Of a stretch of 64,000 nucleotides of DNA, positions 54,681 to 62,901 are shown in pieces (the first letter of the stretch is position 1; each line of letters begins with the position of its first letter). Below the pieces are notes generated by a model. That model made no database searches, was not told where the DNA came from, and was given only the letters and a program-made list of their open reading frames with translations. A program made the translations under genes and the position numbers. Origin of the DNA: Methylotenera sp. (GTDB lineage Bacteria; Pseudomonadota; Gammaproteobacteria; Burkholderiales; Methylophilaceae); NCBI GenBank assembly GCA_030693535.1, contig JAUYAL010000064.1, positions 1 through 64,000 of the forward strand. The letters are read 5' to 3'.

Positions 54681-55271
54681 ATGAAACTTACTTTAGTTCG
54701 CCATACCTCATTAGATATTGCCCCAAGTATTTGTTATGGGCAAAGCGACGTTGCCGTTTCAGCTAACTTTGAAAATGAGCGCCTAGCATTGCAAACCAAG
54801 CTGGCTGATTTTCAGTTTGATGCGGTTTATGCAAGCCCTCTCAAGCGCTGCCACCAACTTGCACAAGCTTTGTGTGCCGATGAAACTCTTGGCCATGCGC
54901 GCGAAAGTATTCAACTCGATGAACGCTTAAGAGAGTTGCATTTTGGTGATTGGGAAATGAGTCCTTGGGATACAATTCCGCGGGATATATTTGATGTTTG
55001 GGCAAATGATTATGCCAACTTGGCACCACCGAATGGTGAAACTTTTGGTCAGCTACATACTCGCGCTAAAAGCTTTGTGGAAGATGTAAGCGTTCACTCA
55101 CAAGGAAAAAGTCTGTTGGTGGTGACGCATGGCGGCTTGATACGTGCTTTGATTGCCGAAGTGTTGCACATGCCATTAAAGCGCCTGTTTAGAATCACCA
55201 TAGATCACGCCAGTGTAACTCAGCTAGAGTTTAATGGTGAAGTGCCTAAAATAAACTTTATGAACTTGTAG
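54681..55271 (+). CDS. cobC: Alpha-ribazole phosphatase (CobC-like histidine phosphatase)
   Basis: About 196 aa from ATG 54681; a longer frame from 54648 would overlap cobS by 29 bp. The histidine-phosphatase catalytic LVRHTSLD opens the protein, FGDWEMSPWD follows, and VTHGGLIRALIAEVL supplies the second His. It removes phosphate from alpha-ribazole phosphate or cobalamin phosphate in the last step. It is 12 bp from the converging cobU gene. Confidence 0.93.
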   Translation: MKLTLVRHTSLDIAPSICYGQSDVAVSANFENERLALQTKLADFQFDAVYASPLKRCHQLAQALCADETLGHARESIQLDERLRELHFGDWEMSPWDTIPRDIFDVWANDYANLAPPNGETFGQLHTRAKSFVEDVSVHSQGKSLLVVTHGGLIRALIAEVLHMPLKRLFRITIDHASVTQLEFNGEVPKINFMNL

Positions 55272-55283
55272 GGGAAAAAACTA

Positions 55284-55808
55284 CTATTTAAGTTTTAATG
55301 GTAAACCTGCAGCAACAAAAATCACATGGTTTGCAATACTCGCAATGGCTTGATTTAGCCTACCTTGTTCATCTTGAAATTGACGGTTAATCTCGCCTAG
55401 TGGCACGATTCCCATGCCTACCTCGTTACTTACCAAAATAATTTGGCCTTCAAGTGTACAAAGCGTATTTAGAAAAGCTTCGCGTTCAGAACACCAAGAA
55501 GTATCTTCAGGAGGGTTGCAGTCAGGGCATATCCATTGGGCCAGCCATAATGTTAGGCAATCAACAATCAAGCATCGAGTAGGACTCGCCAGTTCTGTGA
55601 GCGTCTTTGCAATCCAGTACGACTCTTCGACTAAGCTCCAATGCGCTGGGCGTCTATCTTTGTGATGCTGCACGCGCGACTTAAATTCATCATCATAAAC
55701 CTGCGCTGTAGCGATATAAGTCACTGGCAGTTGGCTTTGCAATGCTAATTTTTCCGCATAAATACTTTTGCCAGAACGCGCACCACCTAAAATTAAATGA
55801 ATACTCAT
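55284..55808 (-). CDS. cobU: Adenosylcobinamide kinase / adenosylcobinamide-phosphate guanylyltransferase
   Basis: 174 aa, normal for CobU (about 180). It phosphorylates adenosylcobinamide and attaches GMP. The P-loop GGARSGKSIYAEKLA is at the N-terminus; HKDRRPAHWSLVEE carries the guanylylated His region; DCLTLWLAQW and VSNEVGMGIVP complete the family pattern. Its ATG (55808) overlaps the restored stop of bluB by 4 bp (ATGA), so the two were once translationally coupled. Confidence 0.96.
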   Translation of the reverse strand: MSIHLILGGARSGKSIYAEKLALQSQLPVTYIATAQVYDDEFKSRVQHHKDRRPAHWSLVEESYWIAKTLTELASPTRCLIVDCLTLWLAQWICPDCNPPEDTSWCSEREAFLNTLCTLEGQIILVSNEVGMGIVPLGEINRQFQDEQGRLNQAIASIANHVIFVAAGLPLKLK

Positions 55809-56474
55809 GTCGTTGAACTTTCATTCCAGCCGTTATCCATCAACATCTCGGCAAGCGGTTTTTCTCTGCCCCAGCCTTCTTCTAATAACATGGGTGCTTT
55901 ATAAAACGTATTGATGTAGCCCAAACATAAAATCGCAATTGGTTTCGCTCCATTGGGAATGTTTAGTAATGAGGATAGTTTATCTGGGTTAAAAAGGCTT
56001 ACCCATCCCTATGCCTTCTGCGCGGGCTGCAAGCCATAGGTTTTGGATAGCGCAACTCACCGAAGCAATATCAATTTCTGGCAAGGTGCGCCGCCCAAAA
56101 ATATGCTGCTCACGCTTATCGCACAAGGTAGCCACTAAAAGCTCACCACAATCTAAAATACCTTCTACCTTTAAACGCATAAATTCTGCCATGCGTGCCG
56201 TGTTCTCATATTTACCAATTGCTTGCGCTGTTAGCATGCGCTCTTCGTTGACTAACTGATGAATATGTTGACGAATTGTATTATCGCTGTTGCGAATAAA
56301 GCGCCATGGCTGCATGAGCCCAACGCTAGGGGCGTGATGAGCAGCATTTAGTAGTTTAGTAAGAAGTTCGGGGGCAAGTGCTGTAGGTAAGAAATGTCGC
56401 ATGTCTCGACGTTCAGAAATCACTTTATAGATAGCTGATTGTTCAGAAGCGCTGTAAGCATGATGATTTTTCAT
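55805..56474 (-). pseudogene. bluB: bluB (5,6-dimethylbenzimidazole synthase) broken by a 5-bp loss
   Basis: The intact part (ATG 56474) encodes a BluB nitroreductase-fold protein: SERRDMRHFLPTALAPELLT, HHAPSVGLMQPWRFI and LAARAEGIGMG, then a premature stop (GMGKPF-stop). Family members read EGIGMGWVS here. The other frame continues as WVSLFNPDKLSSLLNIPNG and EEGWGREKPLAEML to TGA at 55805. Near 56001-56010 the DNA has one ATGGG; two in tandem would restore a 224-aa protein, so loss of one 5-bp repeat is the simplest account. BluB makes the lower ligand of B12 from FMN. A terminator ends 10 bp before its start. Confidence 0.85.
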
Positions 56475-56483
56475 AAGGAGTGT

Positions 56484-56514
56484 TAAAAAAGCCGCTGTTT
56501 AAATAGCGGCTTTT
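56484..56514 (-). terminator. Strong terminator between btuM and bluB
   Basis: On the minus strand, AAAAGCCGCT / AGCGGCTTTT with a T6 run forms a rho-independent terminator. It lies just 10 bp upstream of the bluB start, so bluB and cobU would be expressed only by read-through. Confidence 0.85.
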
Positions 56515-56549
56515 AAGTGATTAAATCTTAATTATGCAATTGCAATAGT

Positions 56550-57122
56550 CTACCGTTGCGCAAGAGTATCACGCCCCGCTAAGTTAAATTTAGGTAAGAC
56601 TTTAGCCAAAGCCAAAAATGCGACTAAATACATGGCAGTGAAACCGATGTAGCTTGGGAAATAATCCCAACCGTATTGCATGGTTTCGCTGATGCCGTTA
56701 TTTGGAAAGCGGCCAGAGAATAAATAGTAAGTTTGTGTAGAAATCACAAAAGCCAAGAAAGTCGCTAATAAACCAGCAATGGTATATTTAACAATATCTA
56801 AACCGTCAGTTTGTTTACTCAACCAAACGCCAGCAAGCCACATTGCAAAATAAGTAGGCAACATGCCCCAGTAGCCCGCGGTTAAACAAAAGCCATACCA
56901 ACTATTAATGGCAGAAGCACTGAAATCAATCAAAGTTGCCAGCAATACAAAAAAAACAAACCAGGCAGCTTTTCTTAAATACAAACCACCAATTAACAGC
57001 AAGGCCAAACTCGCATCGGGAAGTGACACGCTAGTGAGCACATGGCTGCCGCGTGTGAGTAGCATTAAGAATGCAATTATTACTGCAAAAATAATGTGTT
57101 TAGTGGTTTGTGTTGTATTCAT
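56550..57122 (-). CDS. btuM: BtuM-like solitary ECF-type cobalamin transporter
   Basis: About 190 aa with six hydrophobic segments. Start chosen at ATG 57122, which has GGAG 6 nt upstream. The VSLPDASLALLLIGGLYLRK segment and WYGFCLTAGYW fit BtuM, a stand-alone S-component that takes up vitamin B12 without an ATPase and in Thiobacillus decyanates it through Cys80. Here the cysteine is Cys79 in the matching loop. The gene follows btuB under a cobalamin riboswitch, which strongly supports the assignment. The exact B12 form used is unknown. Confidence 0.8.
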   Translation of the reverse strand: MNTTQTTKHIIFAVIIAFLMLLTRGSHVLTSVSLPDASLALLLIGGLYLRKAAWFVFFVLLATLIDFSASAINSWYGFCLTAGYWGMLPTYFAMWLAGVWLSKQTDGLDIVKYTIAGLLATFLAFVISTQTYYLFSGRFPNNGISETMQYGWDYFPSYIGFTAMYLVAFLALAKVLPKFNLAGRDTLAQR

Positions 57123-57161
57123 AACTTTCTCCAAATTCATGGTTGCCATCATAACATTTTT

Positions 57162-59135
57162 TTAAAAATCCGCCTTCATTCCAATGCGCCAAGTACGCAC
57201 AAAATCAACTGCGTAAGTGCTTCCGCCCGGGCTGGTGATGTCATCGCTGGTTTGAATTGAATTTTTGTGTTCAAAAATATTGTTGACTGACGTAAAAAAG
57301 TTCAAGTTTTCATATTGATAATTAAGTGCAATATTGGTTGACTCATAATTATCTTGTTTTTGTGGCGCATTGTTAAGAAAGTCGTTAAATACGTAGGATT
57401 TTGAGCGCCAAGTGTGGTTTAGATTCAAGCTAGCCTGCGATAAGAACTTGTAATTTAGATTAGCTATTACAGCGTGTTTAGGTGCGCCAGGCAAGTCTTT
57501 ATTCTTAATCACTAAGCCACCTAAAGCATTTTCTCTATCAATAATCGAGCGTGTATAGTTATAAATAAAAGATGCGTTTAATTGGTCGTTAAGTTTAAAG
57601 TAATCTTGCACTTCAACACCATATTTATTTGTTTTATCTAAATTACTATTCGTGCCAAAAAAACCTAGCGTTGGGTCTAAGTAGATTTCATCATCAATAT
57701 CTGCACGAAATGCGGTGACTTTTAAACGATTATTTGCAACTACGTGGTTAATGCCTACATTCAATGTTTTGACTTTTGCAGGGTCAATAAGGCCATTAAA
57801 TACAGTATTGAAAGACGCATCGAAACCAAAAAATCTGTCGATGTCAGGGGCTTGGAATGATTTATTGTAATTTACAAACGCACTTAACTCAGATGTAAAT
57901 CGATAATTTGCACCAATATCCCATGCGTTTAAGCTTTCGTCCTGATTGAGCTTGTTACCAAAAGTTGGTTTGTAAGTATAGTCAACATTTTCGTGACGTG
58001 CACCAGCAGATAAAGTGATTGCTTTTGAAATCCAGCTCGGGCGATATTCTGCATTTACAAAAAATGCACGGTTATCTTTACTTGTAACGTCGCTACTTGT
58101 TTCACGGTCACCGTCAAAATTTTGAAAACCTGCAATCGCGCTGACAGAGTCAGCGTTGAAGCTCAGTGCAATTTCGTTCCCTTCATAATCGTAATCAGCA
58201 GCAAAAGTTGGGAACTCTGACGTTTTATCTTCACGAAAATGTGTTGCTGAAAGATTGAACGCATCGTTAATTTGATATTCTGTACCAAGCTTCCATTGAT
58301 CGGTATTCAATCCTTGATGCGTGTAAGTATTCACGCCGCCTGAGCTATTTAAACCTGCACTACGTGGGTCATTTTTAAACTCTTGACGTGTAAGCGGGCT
58401 GACATAACGCACATCATTGCGTGAGCTAGTCCCTTCTGCAATGAACTTGAGGCCATCGATAGGTTTGATGGTGAGCTTAACGTTTTGTGTATTGCTGGTA
58501 GATTGGTCACTCTGGCCAGTTGCATCTTTTTTGCTGAATCCATCAAAGCTGTCGTGCGCTAAGCTGGCAGATAAATCAATATGTTGCTCAGAAATACCAG
58601 CGTTAATATAAGAGTTATTTTGACCGTAATTTCCCAATGATGCGCTTACAGTAACCCCCGTTTTCTTTTTAGTATAAATTTGGATAGCACCAGCTGTTGC
58701 GCCATCACCATAAATCACTGATCCGCTGCCTTTGGCAATTTCAATTCTTTCAATATTGCCAAGCGGAATTGCGCCTAATAGTTGAGAGCTTTGGTCGTTA
58801 TTATTTAAACGCTGACCATCCACTGTAATTACCACGTTTTGGTAGCCATTTTCATTACCAAAACCGCGTAGGTTAATTGAAGGCGTTAATTTGTTGCCAA
58901 AGCTAGAAAGCACATTCAACGACGTTTGCTGCGCTAAAAAATCATAAAGTGTAGCAGCCCCTGATTCCTCTATTTGTTTGGCTGTATGAATTTCAGATGC
59001 GTAAGTTGTTTCAGTATCTTTGTGTTCAAAGCGATTTGCTTTAACGATCACATAATCTAAATAAATGTTTTCAGCTGCAAACGTTGGTGTAGAAAATGCC
59101 AAGCCAATCAGGCTGGCAATCGTAGATTTTTTCAT
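57162..59135 (-). CDS. btuB: TonB-dependent cobalamin receptor (BtuB-like)
   Basis: 657 aa. A signal peptide (STIASLIGLAFSTPTFA) is followed by a plug with LDYVIVKANRFEH, INLRGFGNENGYQNVVI, VDGQRLNNNDQSSQLLG and VIYGDGATAGAIQIYTK, then a barrel ending TWRIGMKADF. Sequence alone cannot name the ligand, but a cobalamin riboswitch in its leader and btuM, bluB and cobU downstream make vitamin B12 or another corrinoid almost certain. btuM starts 39 bp after the stop. Confidence 0.9.
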   Translation of the reverse strand: MKKSTIASLIGLAFSTPTFAAENIYLDYVIVKANRFEHKDTETTYASEIHTAKQIEESGAATLYDFLAQQTSLNVLSSFGNKLTPSINLRGFGNENGYQNVVITVDGQRLNNNDQSSQLLGAIPLGNIERIEIAKGSGSVIYGDGATAGAIQIYTKKKTGVTVSASLGNYGQNNSYINAGISEQHIDLSASLAHDSFDGFSKKDATGQSDQSTSNTQNVKLTIKPIDGLKFIAEGTSSRNDVRYVSPLTRQEFKNDPRSAGLNSSGGVNTYTHQGLNTDQWKLGTEYQINDAFNLSATHFREDKTSEFPTFAADYDYEGNEIALSFNADSVSAIAGFQNFDGDRETSSDVTSKDNRAFFVNAEYRPSWISKAITLSAGARHENVDYTYKPTFGNKLNQDESLNAWDIGANYRFTSELSAFVNYNKSFQAPDIDRFFGFDASFNTVFNGLIDPAKVKTLNVGINHVVANNRLKVTAFRADIDDEIYLDPTLGFFGTNSNLDKTNKYGVEVQDYFKLNDQLNASFIYNYTRSIIDRENALGGLVIKNKDLPGAPKHAVIANLNYKFLSQASLNLNHTWRSKSYVFNDFLNNAPQKQDNYESTNIALNYQYENLNFFTSVNNIFEHKNSIQTSDDITSPGGSTYAVDFVRTWRIGMKADF

Positions 59136-59310
59136 TATATTTCCCTAAATTACACGCGGCCCCGCATGTAGATTTTTAAAAACTAGGGAGCACTCTAGAT
59201 TGAAAATAAAAAAGAAAGCGCGGTCGAGCTAACGACGCAAATAGCGCAGCCTTTGTTTACCGTCACCCCGCGGTATGTCCTAGCGTGCCTTAAAATAAGG
59301 CAATGTTTTA

Positions 59311-59556
59311 GGCCGGTCTCCGGGCTTATGAACGCAGGTTTAACCTTGCTTTTGGTTATTTAGCCTACTGTTTTGCGCCTTCCCAAGTCTTACCTTTTTC
59401 TAAGGTTTAACTCAGTGACATATTGCAAAACCATTTGAATCAATCAAATGCTCACTTACCGTTGCGGGGGCAGCATAGGAATTATTAACGCTCTTTAAGC
59501 GGTAATGCACCTATTTCCCAGTTTCACCTTGTTTGTAGAAAACAAACTTGGTACCT
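59311..59556 (-). promoter_or_regulatory. Cobalamin riboswitch of btuB-btuM
   Basis: On the minus strand, GGTACC near 59551, GGTGAAACTGGGAA, the conserved GCTGCCCCCGCAACGGTAAG and, at 59311-59326, the B12 box AGCCCGGAGACCGGCC appear in the normal order. About 175 nt lie between it and btuB. Cobalamin binding should lower receptor and transporter expression. Confidence 0.95.
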
Positions 59557-59697
59557 AACAACAATTTCAAATTATAGCGTTAATTTTTGAATAAAAAAGA
59601 ACAAATTAGCTAACAATTTTTTACAACATATTGTAATACTTTGAAAATTACACGTTAGCTATTGACTATAATCAAATTTTTCAATTATAGTAGGTAC

Positions 59698-59886
59698 ATG
59701 GATGCAGACTTAAAATCGTTAGAAGTAAAATTGACAGGCTTAATTTCATTGTGTAATAACTTGCGCGATGAGAATGCCCAGTTGCGGCTAGATTTAAATG
59801 CAACACAAAGCGACGCAGCGCTTTTAAAAGCCAATATGGAAAGCGCTAGTGAGCGTGTTGAAGCCTTAATAGATAGCCTGCCTTAG
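59698..59886 (+). CDS. TIGR02449-family coiled-coil protein (ZapB-like)
   Basis: 62 aa, almost wholly a coiled coil: LKSLEVKLTGLISLCNNLRD and ENAQLRLDLN with heptad leucines. It starts at ATG 59698; an earlier TTG at 59662 would add non-family sequence. The family is found before zapA in betaproteobacteria and resembles ZapB, which organises the division ring; a role in division is inferred from position. zapA starts 49 bp later. Confidence 0.85.
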   Translation: MDADLKSLEVKLTGLISLCNNLRDENAQLRLDLNATQSDAALLKANMESASERVEALIDSLP

Positions 59887-59935
59887 CGCAGACTAGAGTG
59901 TACGATTTTGAAAAAAATACAATGAGCCTAAAGCA

Positions 59936-60229
59936 ATGAGCCAAAGTCAAGGTGTAGATGTTAATATAATGGGCCGTGAATTCACGGTATCTTGTACCGA
60001 TGAAGAACGACCTGGGCTGATTAATGCGGTTAATTTTTTAGATAAAAAAATGCGGGATATTCGCGATAGTGGAAAAGTTATTGGCGTTGAGCGTATTGCA
60101 ATTATGGCTGCACTAAATTTATCACATGAGTTGCTAAACGCTAAAAGTGGCAATGTAGATGTAGGTGATATCAAACGTCGAATTTCACAAATGCAAGATC
60201 AAATTGATAGTGTATGTGCCGTTAAATAG
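59936..60229 (+). CDS. zapA: Cell division protein ZapA
   Basis: 97 aa, family-sized. The N-terminal VNIMGREFTVSCTDEERPGL and NAVNFLDKKMRDIRDSGKVI, then GVERIAIMAALNLSHELL, are the usual ZapA features, followed by a C-terminal coiled coil. It bundles FtsZ filaments at midcell. Order TIGR02449 / zapA / 6S RNA is conserved in related bacteria. Confidence 0.95.
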   Translation: MSQSQGVDVNIMGREFTVSCTDEERPGLINAVNFLDKKMRDIRDSGKVIGVERIAIMAALNLSHELLNAKSGNVDVGDIKRRISQMQDQIDSVCAVK

Positions 60230-60389
60230 ACGTTCCGTCAATTAGATTATCTAAATAGTCAAAACGTCACAAAACATTAACGAAATTTAGAGTAGAATTA
60301 TTTCAATAGTTTTAGGAGTTTTCTAAGTTGTTCGATGAAACTCATAAAATTTCTAGTATTTAAACTCAGTATTTAAAGTTTTAAAGTTT

Positions 60390-60590
60390 GTTCTCTGCGG
60401 TGCGGTTTAGGCTAATAATTCCTTGAACTAGTTTATAGCATCGGTTTTGGTTTTTAGTATGTTGTGTGAGCGCTCTAAGTTGAATATTCTTTTAAGAGAT
60501 TCTTGGCGGGTGAACCTAATGCGTGCTAGGCCGTTACCACTTGAGCCTTTTTGGTTCAGGATGCTGGCCTAGGCTTTATCCGTGGAGAAC
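60390..60590 (+). ncRNA. ssrS: 6S RNA
   Basis: The segment directly after zapA can close as a long hairpin: GTTCTCTGCGG (60390-60400) pairs over 11 bp (two G-U) with CCGTGGAGAAC (60580-60590). Inside it are CTAGGCC / GGCCTAG and a TGAGCC-5-GGTTCA hairpin like the 3' arm of E. coli 6S RNA. Length about 200 nt and position after zapA fit. 6S RNA binds sigma-70 RNA polymerase. A small CTATTC / GAATAG hairpin follows at 60594-60610. Confidence 0.75.
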
Positions 60591-60631
60591 TCCCTATTCT
60601 TAGTGAATAGCCGATGCAAGCCAAGAAAACG

Positions 60632-61003
60632 CTACCTCAATTCGTGATACTTTAAATCTGCTAAACTCACGATTTCTAAGCATTTGATATGGCAAGCTTC
60701 CAATATAACTGGTGGCGCAAAACCTGCATCCGAAGCTTCAAGCCAGCGTGTTGCGCATACGCACCAGCGGTCTCCCGCAACTAAACCTTCAAATCCATAT
60801 TCTGCGTGTGGCGTGCTTAAATCATTACCACGTGAAGCTGAAAATGCTAAAAATTCATCAGTCATTTGCGCGCAAACTGTATGACTGCCGCTATCATCAA
60901 TGCCTGTTACACAGCAACCATTTCGCGTAAAGCCGGTGAGTGGCTCGGTGCTACAAAGCTGTAAGGCTGTGCCAAGAACATTTTTATCTTGTGATTTTGC
61001 CAT
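60632..61003 (-). CDS. DUF2237-family protein
   Basis: 123 aa. Typical DUF2237 wording: NVLGTALQLCSTEPLTGFTRNG, CAQMTDEFLAFSASRGNDLST, GDRWCVCATRWLEA and APPVILEACH. It is cytoplasmic with several conserved cysteines; function unknown. It is expressed against its neighbours, with about 85 bp to the divergent EVE-domain gene. Confidence 0.88.
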   Translation of the reverse strand: MAKSQDKNVLGTALQLCSTEPLTGFTRNGCCVTGIDDSGSHTVCAQMTDEFLAFSASRGNDLSTPHAEYGFEGLVAGDRWCVCATRWLEASDAGFAPPVILEACHIKCLEIVSLADLKYHELR

Positions 61004-61088
61004 TGATATTCCTTAGAAAATTCAGTCGTAAAATTTAAGTTATAGATTATCATAAGGCTTAATTAATAAATTAAATAAGGCAAAATAT

Positions 61089-61556
61089 ATGCGCTATTGG
61101 CTAATGAAGTCTGAACCCACGGATGTGTCGATTGATGATTTGTCTAACTTTCCAAACCAAACAGTGGATTGGTATGGTATTCGCAATTACCAAGCGCGCA
61201 ATTTTATGCGAGACCAAATGAAAGTAGGCGATGGTGTATTTTTTTACCATTCAAATTGTGATGTACCTGGCATTGCAGGTATTGCAGAGGTGAGCAAGTT
61301 GGCATATCCAGACCGTTTGCAGTTTATCAAAGGCCACAAATATTTTGATGAAAAAGCTACTCCAGAAAACCCGCGCTGGGTAAATGTAGATGTAAAGTTG
61401 GTCCGTAAAACACGTTTGCTAAGCTTAAAAGAGATGAGAGTAACACCTGAATTAGCAAATCTGCGTATTTTGCAACGTGGCAATCGCTTATCAATTACAC
61501 CAGTAGATCCTAGAGATTGGGAATTAATAGTAAATCTATTACAAAAGAATGATTGA
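61089..61556 (+). CDS. EVE-domain protein
   Basis: 155 aa, a single EVE domain: RYWLMKSEPTDVSIDDL, VDWYGIRNYQARNFMRDQMKVGD and VFFYHSNCDVPGIAGIAEV. The aromatic cage and fold relate to PUA/YTH modules that recognise modified bases, so it may bind modified DNA or RNA; the role in bacteria is not defined. It is often next to zapA and 6S RNA in betaproteobacteria, as here. Confidence 0.93.
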   Translation: MRYWLMKSEPTDVSIDDLSNFPNQTVDWYGIRNYQARNFMRDQMKVGDGVFFYHSNCDVPGIAGIAEVSKLAYPDRLQFIKGHKYFDEKATPENPRWVNVDVKLVRKTRLLSLKEMRVTPELANLRILQRGNRLSITPVDPRDWELIVNLLQKND

Positions 61557-61598
61557 ATGATGCCGTGAGCCAATATCACTGAGGCTGCAAGGGGCGTC

Positions 61599-61625
61599 AA
61601 AAAGCCCTCAAATTTCGGGCTTTTT
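61599..61625. terminator. Bidirectional terminator
   Basis: AAAAAGCCC / GGGCTTTTT with a 9-nt loop, between the converging EVE-domain and beta-propeller genes. Confidence 0.88.
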
Positions 61626-61655
61626 AACTAAATGCTATCGTCTTACGATTACCAG

Positions 61656-62720
61656 TTATTTCAGCTTTGTATCCAAACTACCCATCGCTTTTGGATACGT
61701 CACTACACCCCAAGGCATGTTTTTTACTTCAATTTGCTTAGTCACTTCTAGTTTTTCAGCGTCAATCACAAATACGGCATCACTTTTACCACAGGCTAGC
61801 AAAATTTGCTTGTCATCTGGGGTGAAAGTGAAATGCCAGCAGCGATTGCCAGTAGGAATATCTTTAATTTTTTTAAAAGTTTTAGCATCAAAAACTTCAA
61901 GTAGTTTGGCTTTATTGCTTGCAACAAAAATTTTCTCGCCTTTAGCATCGTAACTAATACCATAAGGTGTAGAACCAGTATCTACGGTACGTAACACTTT
62001 AAAACTTTTGTTCATTACCAGAATCTTATTGCCATATTCAAGTGTGGCTAAATAAGTTTTGCCATCTGGTGATACTTTAATTCCACGTGGACGATCGCCA
62101 TATTTGTGGGTTTTAATGGTTTTAATCAATTTATTAGTTTTAATGTTATGTACAGTTACCGTGTTATCCGCTTCGTTAGTGATAATGAGCAGTTTGCCAT
62201 CTTTGCTAAACTCAATGCCTTCTGTTTCAGGACCGCCCGTAATTTCACGTAATTTTTTGCCATTTTTAATGTCAATAATGCCAATACGCGCTGGTTCCTT
62301 GTCATCATCTTCATCTTCTTCTGCCGCTGCTTTAGCCTCGGCTGAACCTGCTGCTGGTGGTGGGCCGCCTTTTGAGCTGGGTTCATACGATACAAAAGCA
62401 TAATCGCCTTTAATTCGAACAAATTCAGGGTTTTGCCCCACTTTAACTTGGCTTAATACTTCATTATTAGCAGTATCGATTATTGAAACGCTGCCATTAT
62501 CACGAGTAGCTACTACCAGTAATTTTCCATCTTCAGAAACGCCAATACCACGAGGGGCTGAAGCTTTTACGTCTATTGTGCCTGTAACAGTTAAAGTGGC
62601 TAAATCAATAACTGTTACTCCTGCATCTTGCGTACTAACGTAGGCTTTGCCTGCATCCGCAAATGCCGTACTTGAGAGTAAGCTCATTGTAGTTGCAATT
62701 ACAATTTTTTTTAAATTCAT
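61656..62720 (-). CDS. Exported YVTN-type beta-propeller protein
   Basis: About 354 aa from ATG 62720 (GGAG upstream; TTG 62735 would overlap that site). After a signal peptide (VIATTMSLLSSTAFA) come seven-blade-like repeats: KAYVSTQDAGVTVIDLATL, LVVATRDNGSVSIIDTA, LLIITNEADNTVTVHNIK. A low-complexity insert with GGPPPAAGSAEAKAAAEEDE and following acidic residues interrupts blade three. This type is seen near PQQ or c-type redox systems in methylotrophs, but no such gene is adjacent. A perfect palindrome is in its leader (62742-62759). Confidence 0.85.
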   Translation of the reverse strand: MNLKKIVIATTMSLLSSTAFADAGKAYVSTQDAGVTVIDLATLTVTGTIDVKASAPRGIGVSEDGKLLVVATRDNGSVSIIDTANNEVLSQVKVGQNPEFVRIKGDYAFVSYEPSSKGGPPPAAGSAEAKAAAEEDEDDDKEPARIGIIDIKNGKKLREITGGPETEGIEFSKDGKLLIITNEADNTVTVHNIKTNKLIKTIKTHKYGDRPRGIKVSPDGKTYLATLEYGNKILVMNKSFKVLRTVDTGSTPYGISYDAKGEKIFVASNKAKLLEVFDAKTFKKIKDIPTGNRCWHFTFTPDDKQILLACGKSDAVFVIDAEKLEVTKQIEVKNMPWGVVTYPKAMGSLDTKLK

Positions 62721-62741
62721 ATACTTGTTCTCCAAAGGTTA

Positions 62742-62759
62742 TTCTGCCATTTGGCAGAA
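62742..62759. promoter_or_regulatory. 18-bp palindrome in the beta-propeller leader
   Basis: TTCTGCCATTTGGCAGAA has 8-bp perfect arms. It lies 22 bp before the ATG, so it could be an operator or an mRNA hairpin near the ribosome-binding site. The remainder of 62736-62901 shows no gene. Confidence 0.5.
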
Positions 62760-62901
62760 AGTTTGTTATTAGGTTCATTCCATAAACAAAAATAAGCAAA
62801 AAACGCGCTAGATATTAACTTCAACACAAACAAAGGTTTGCACTTACTCATACATAAAGAATGGTTTATTTCAGCCACCAGTGTGGTTCAATACAACCAA
62901 C

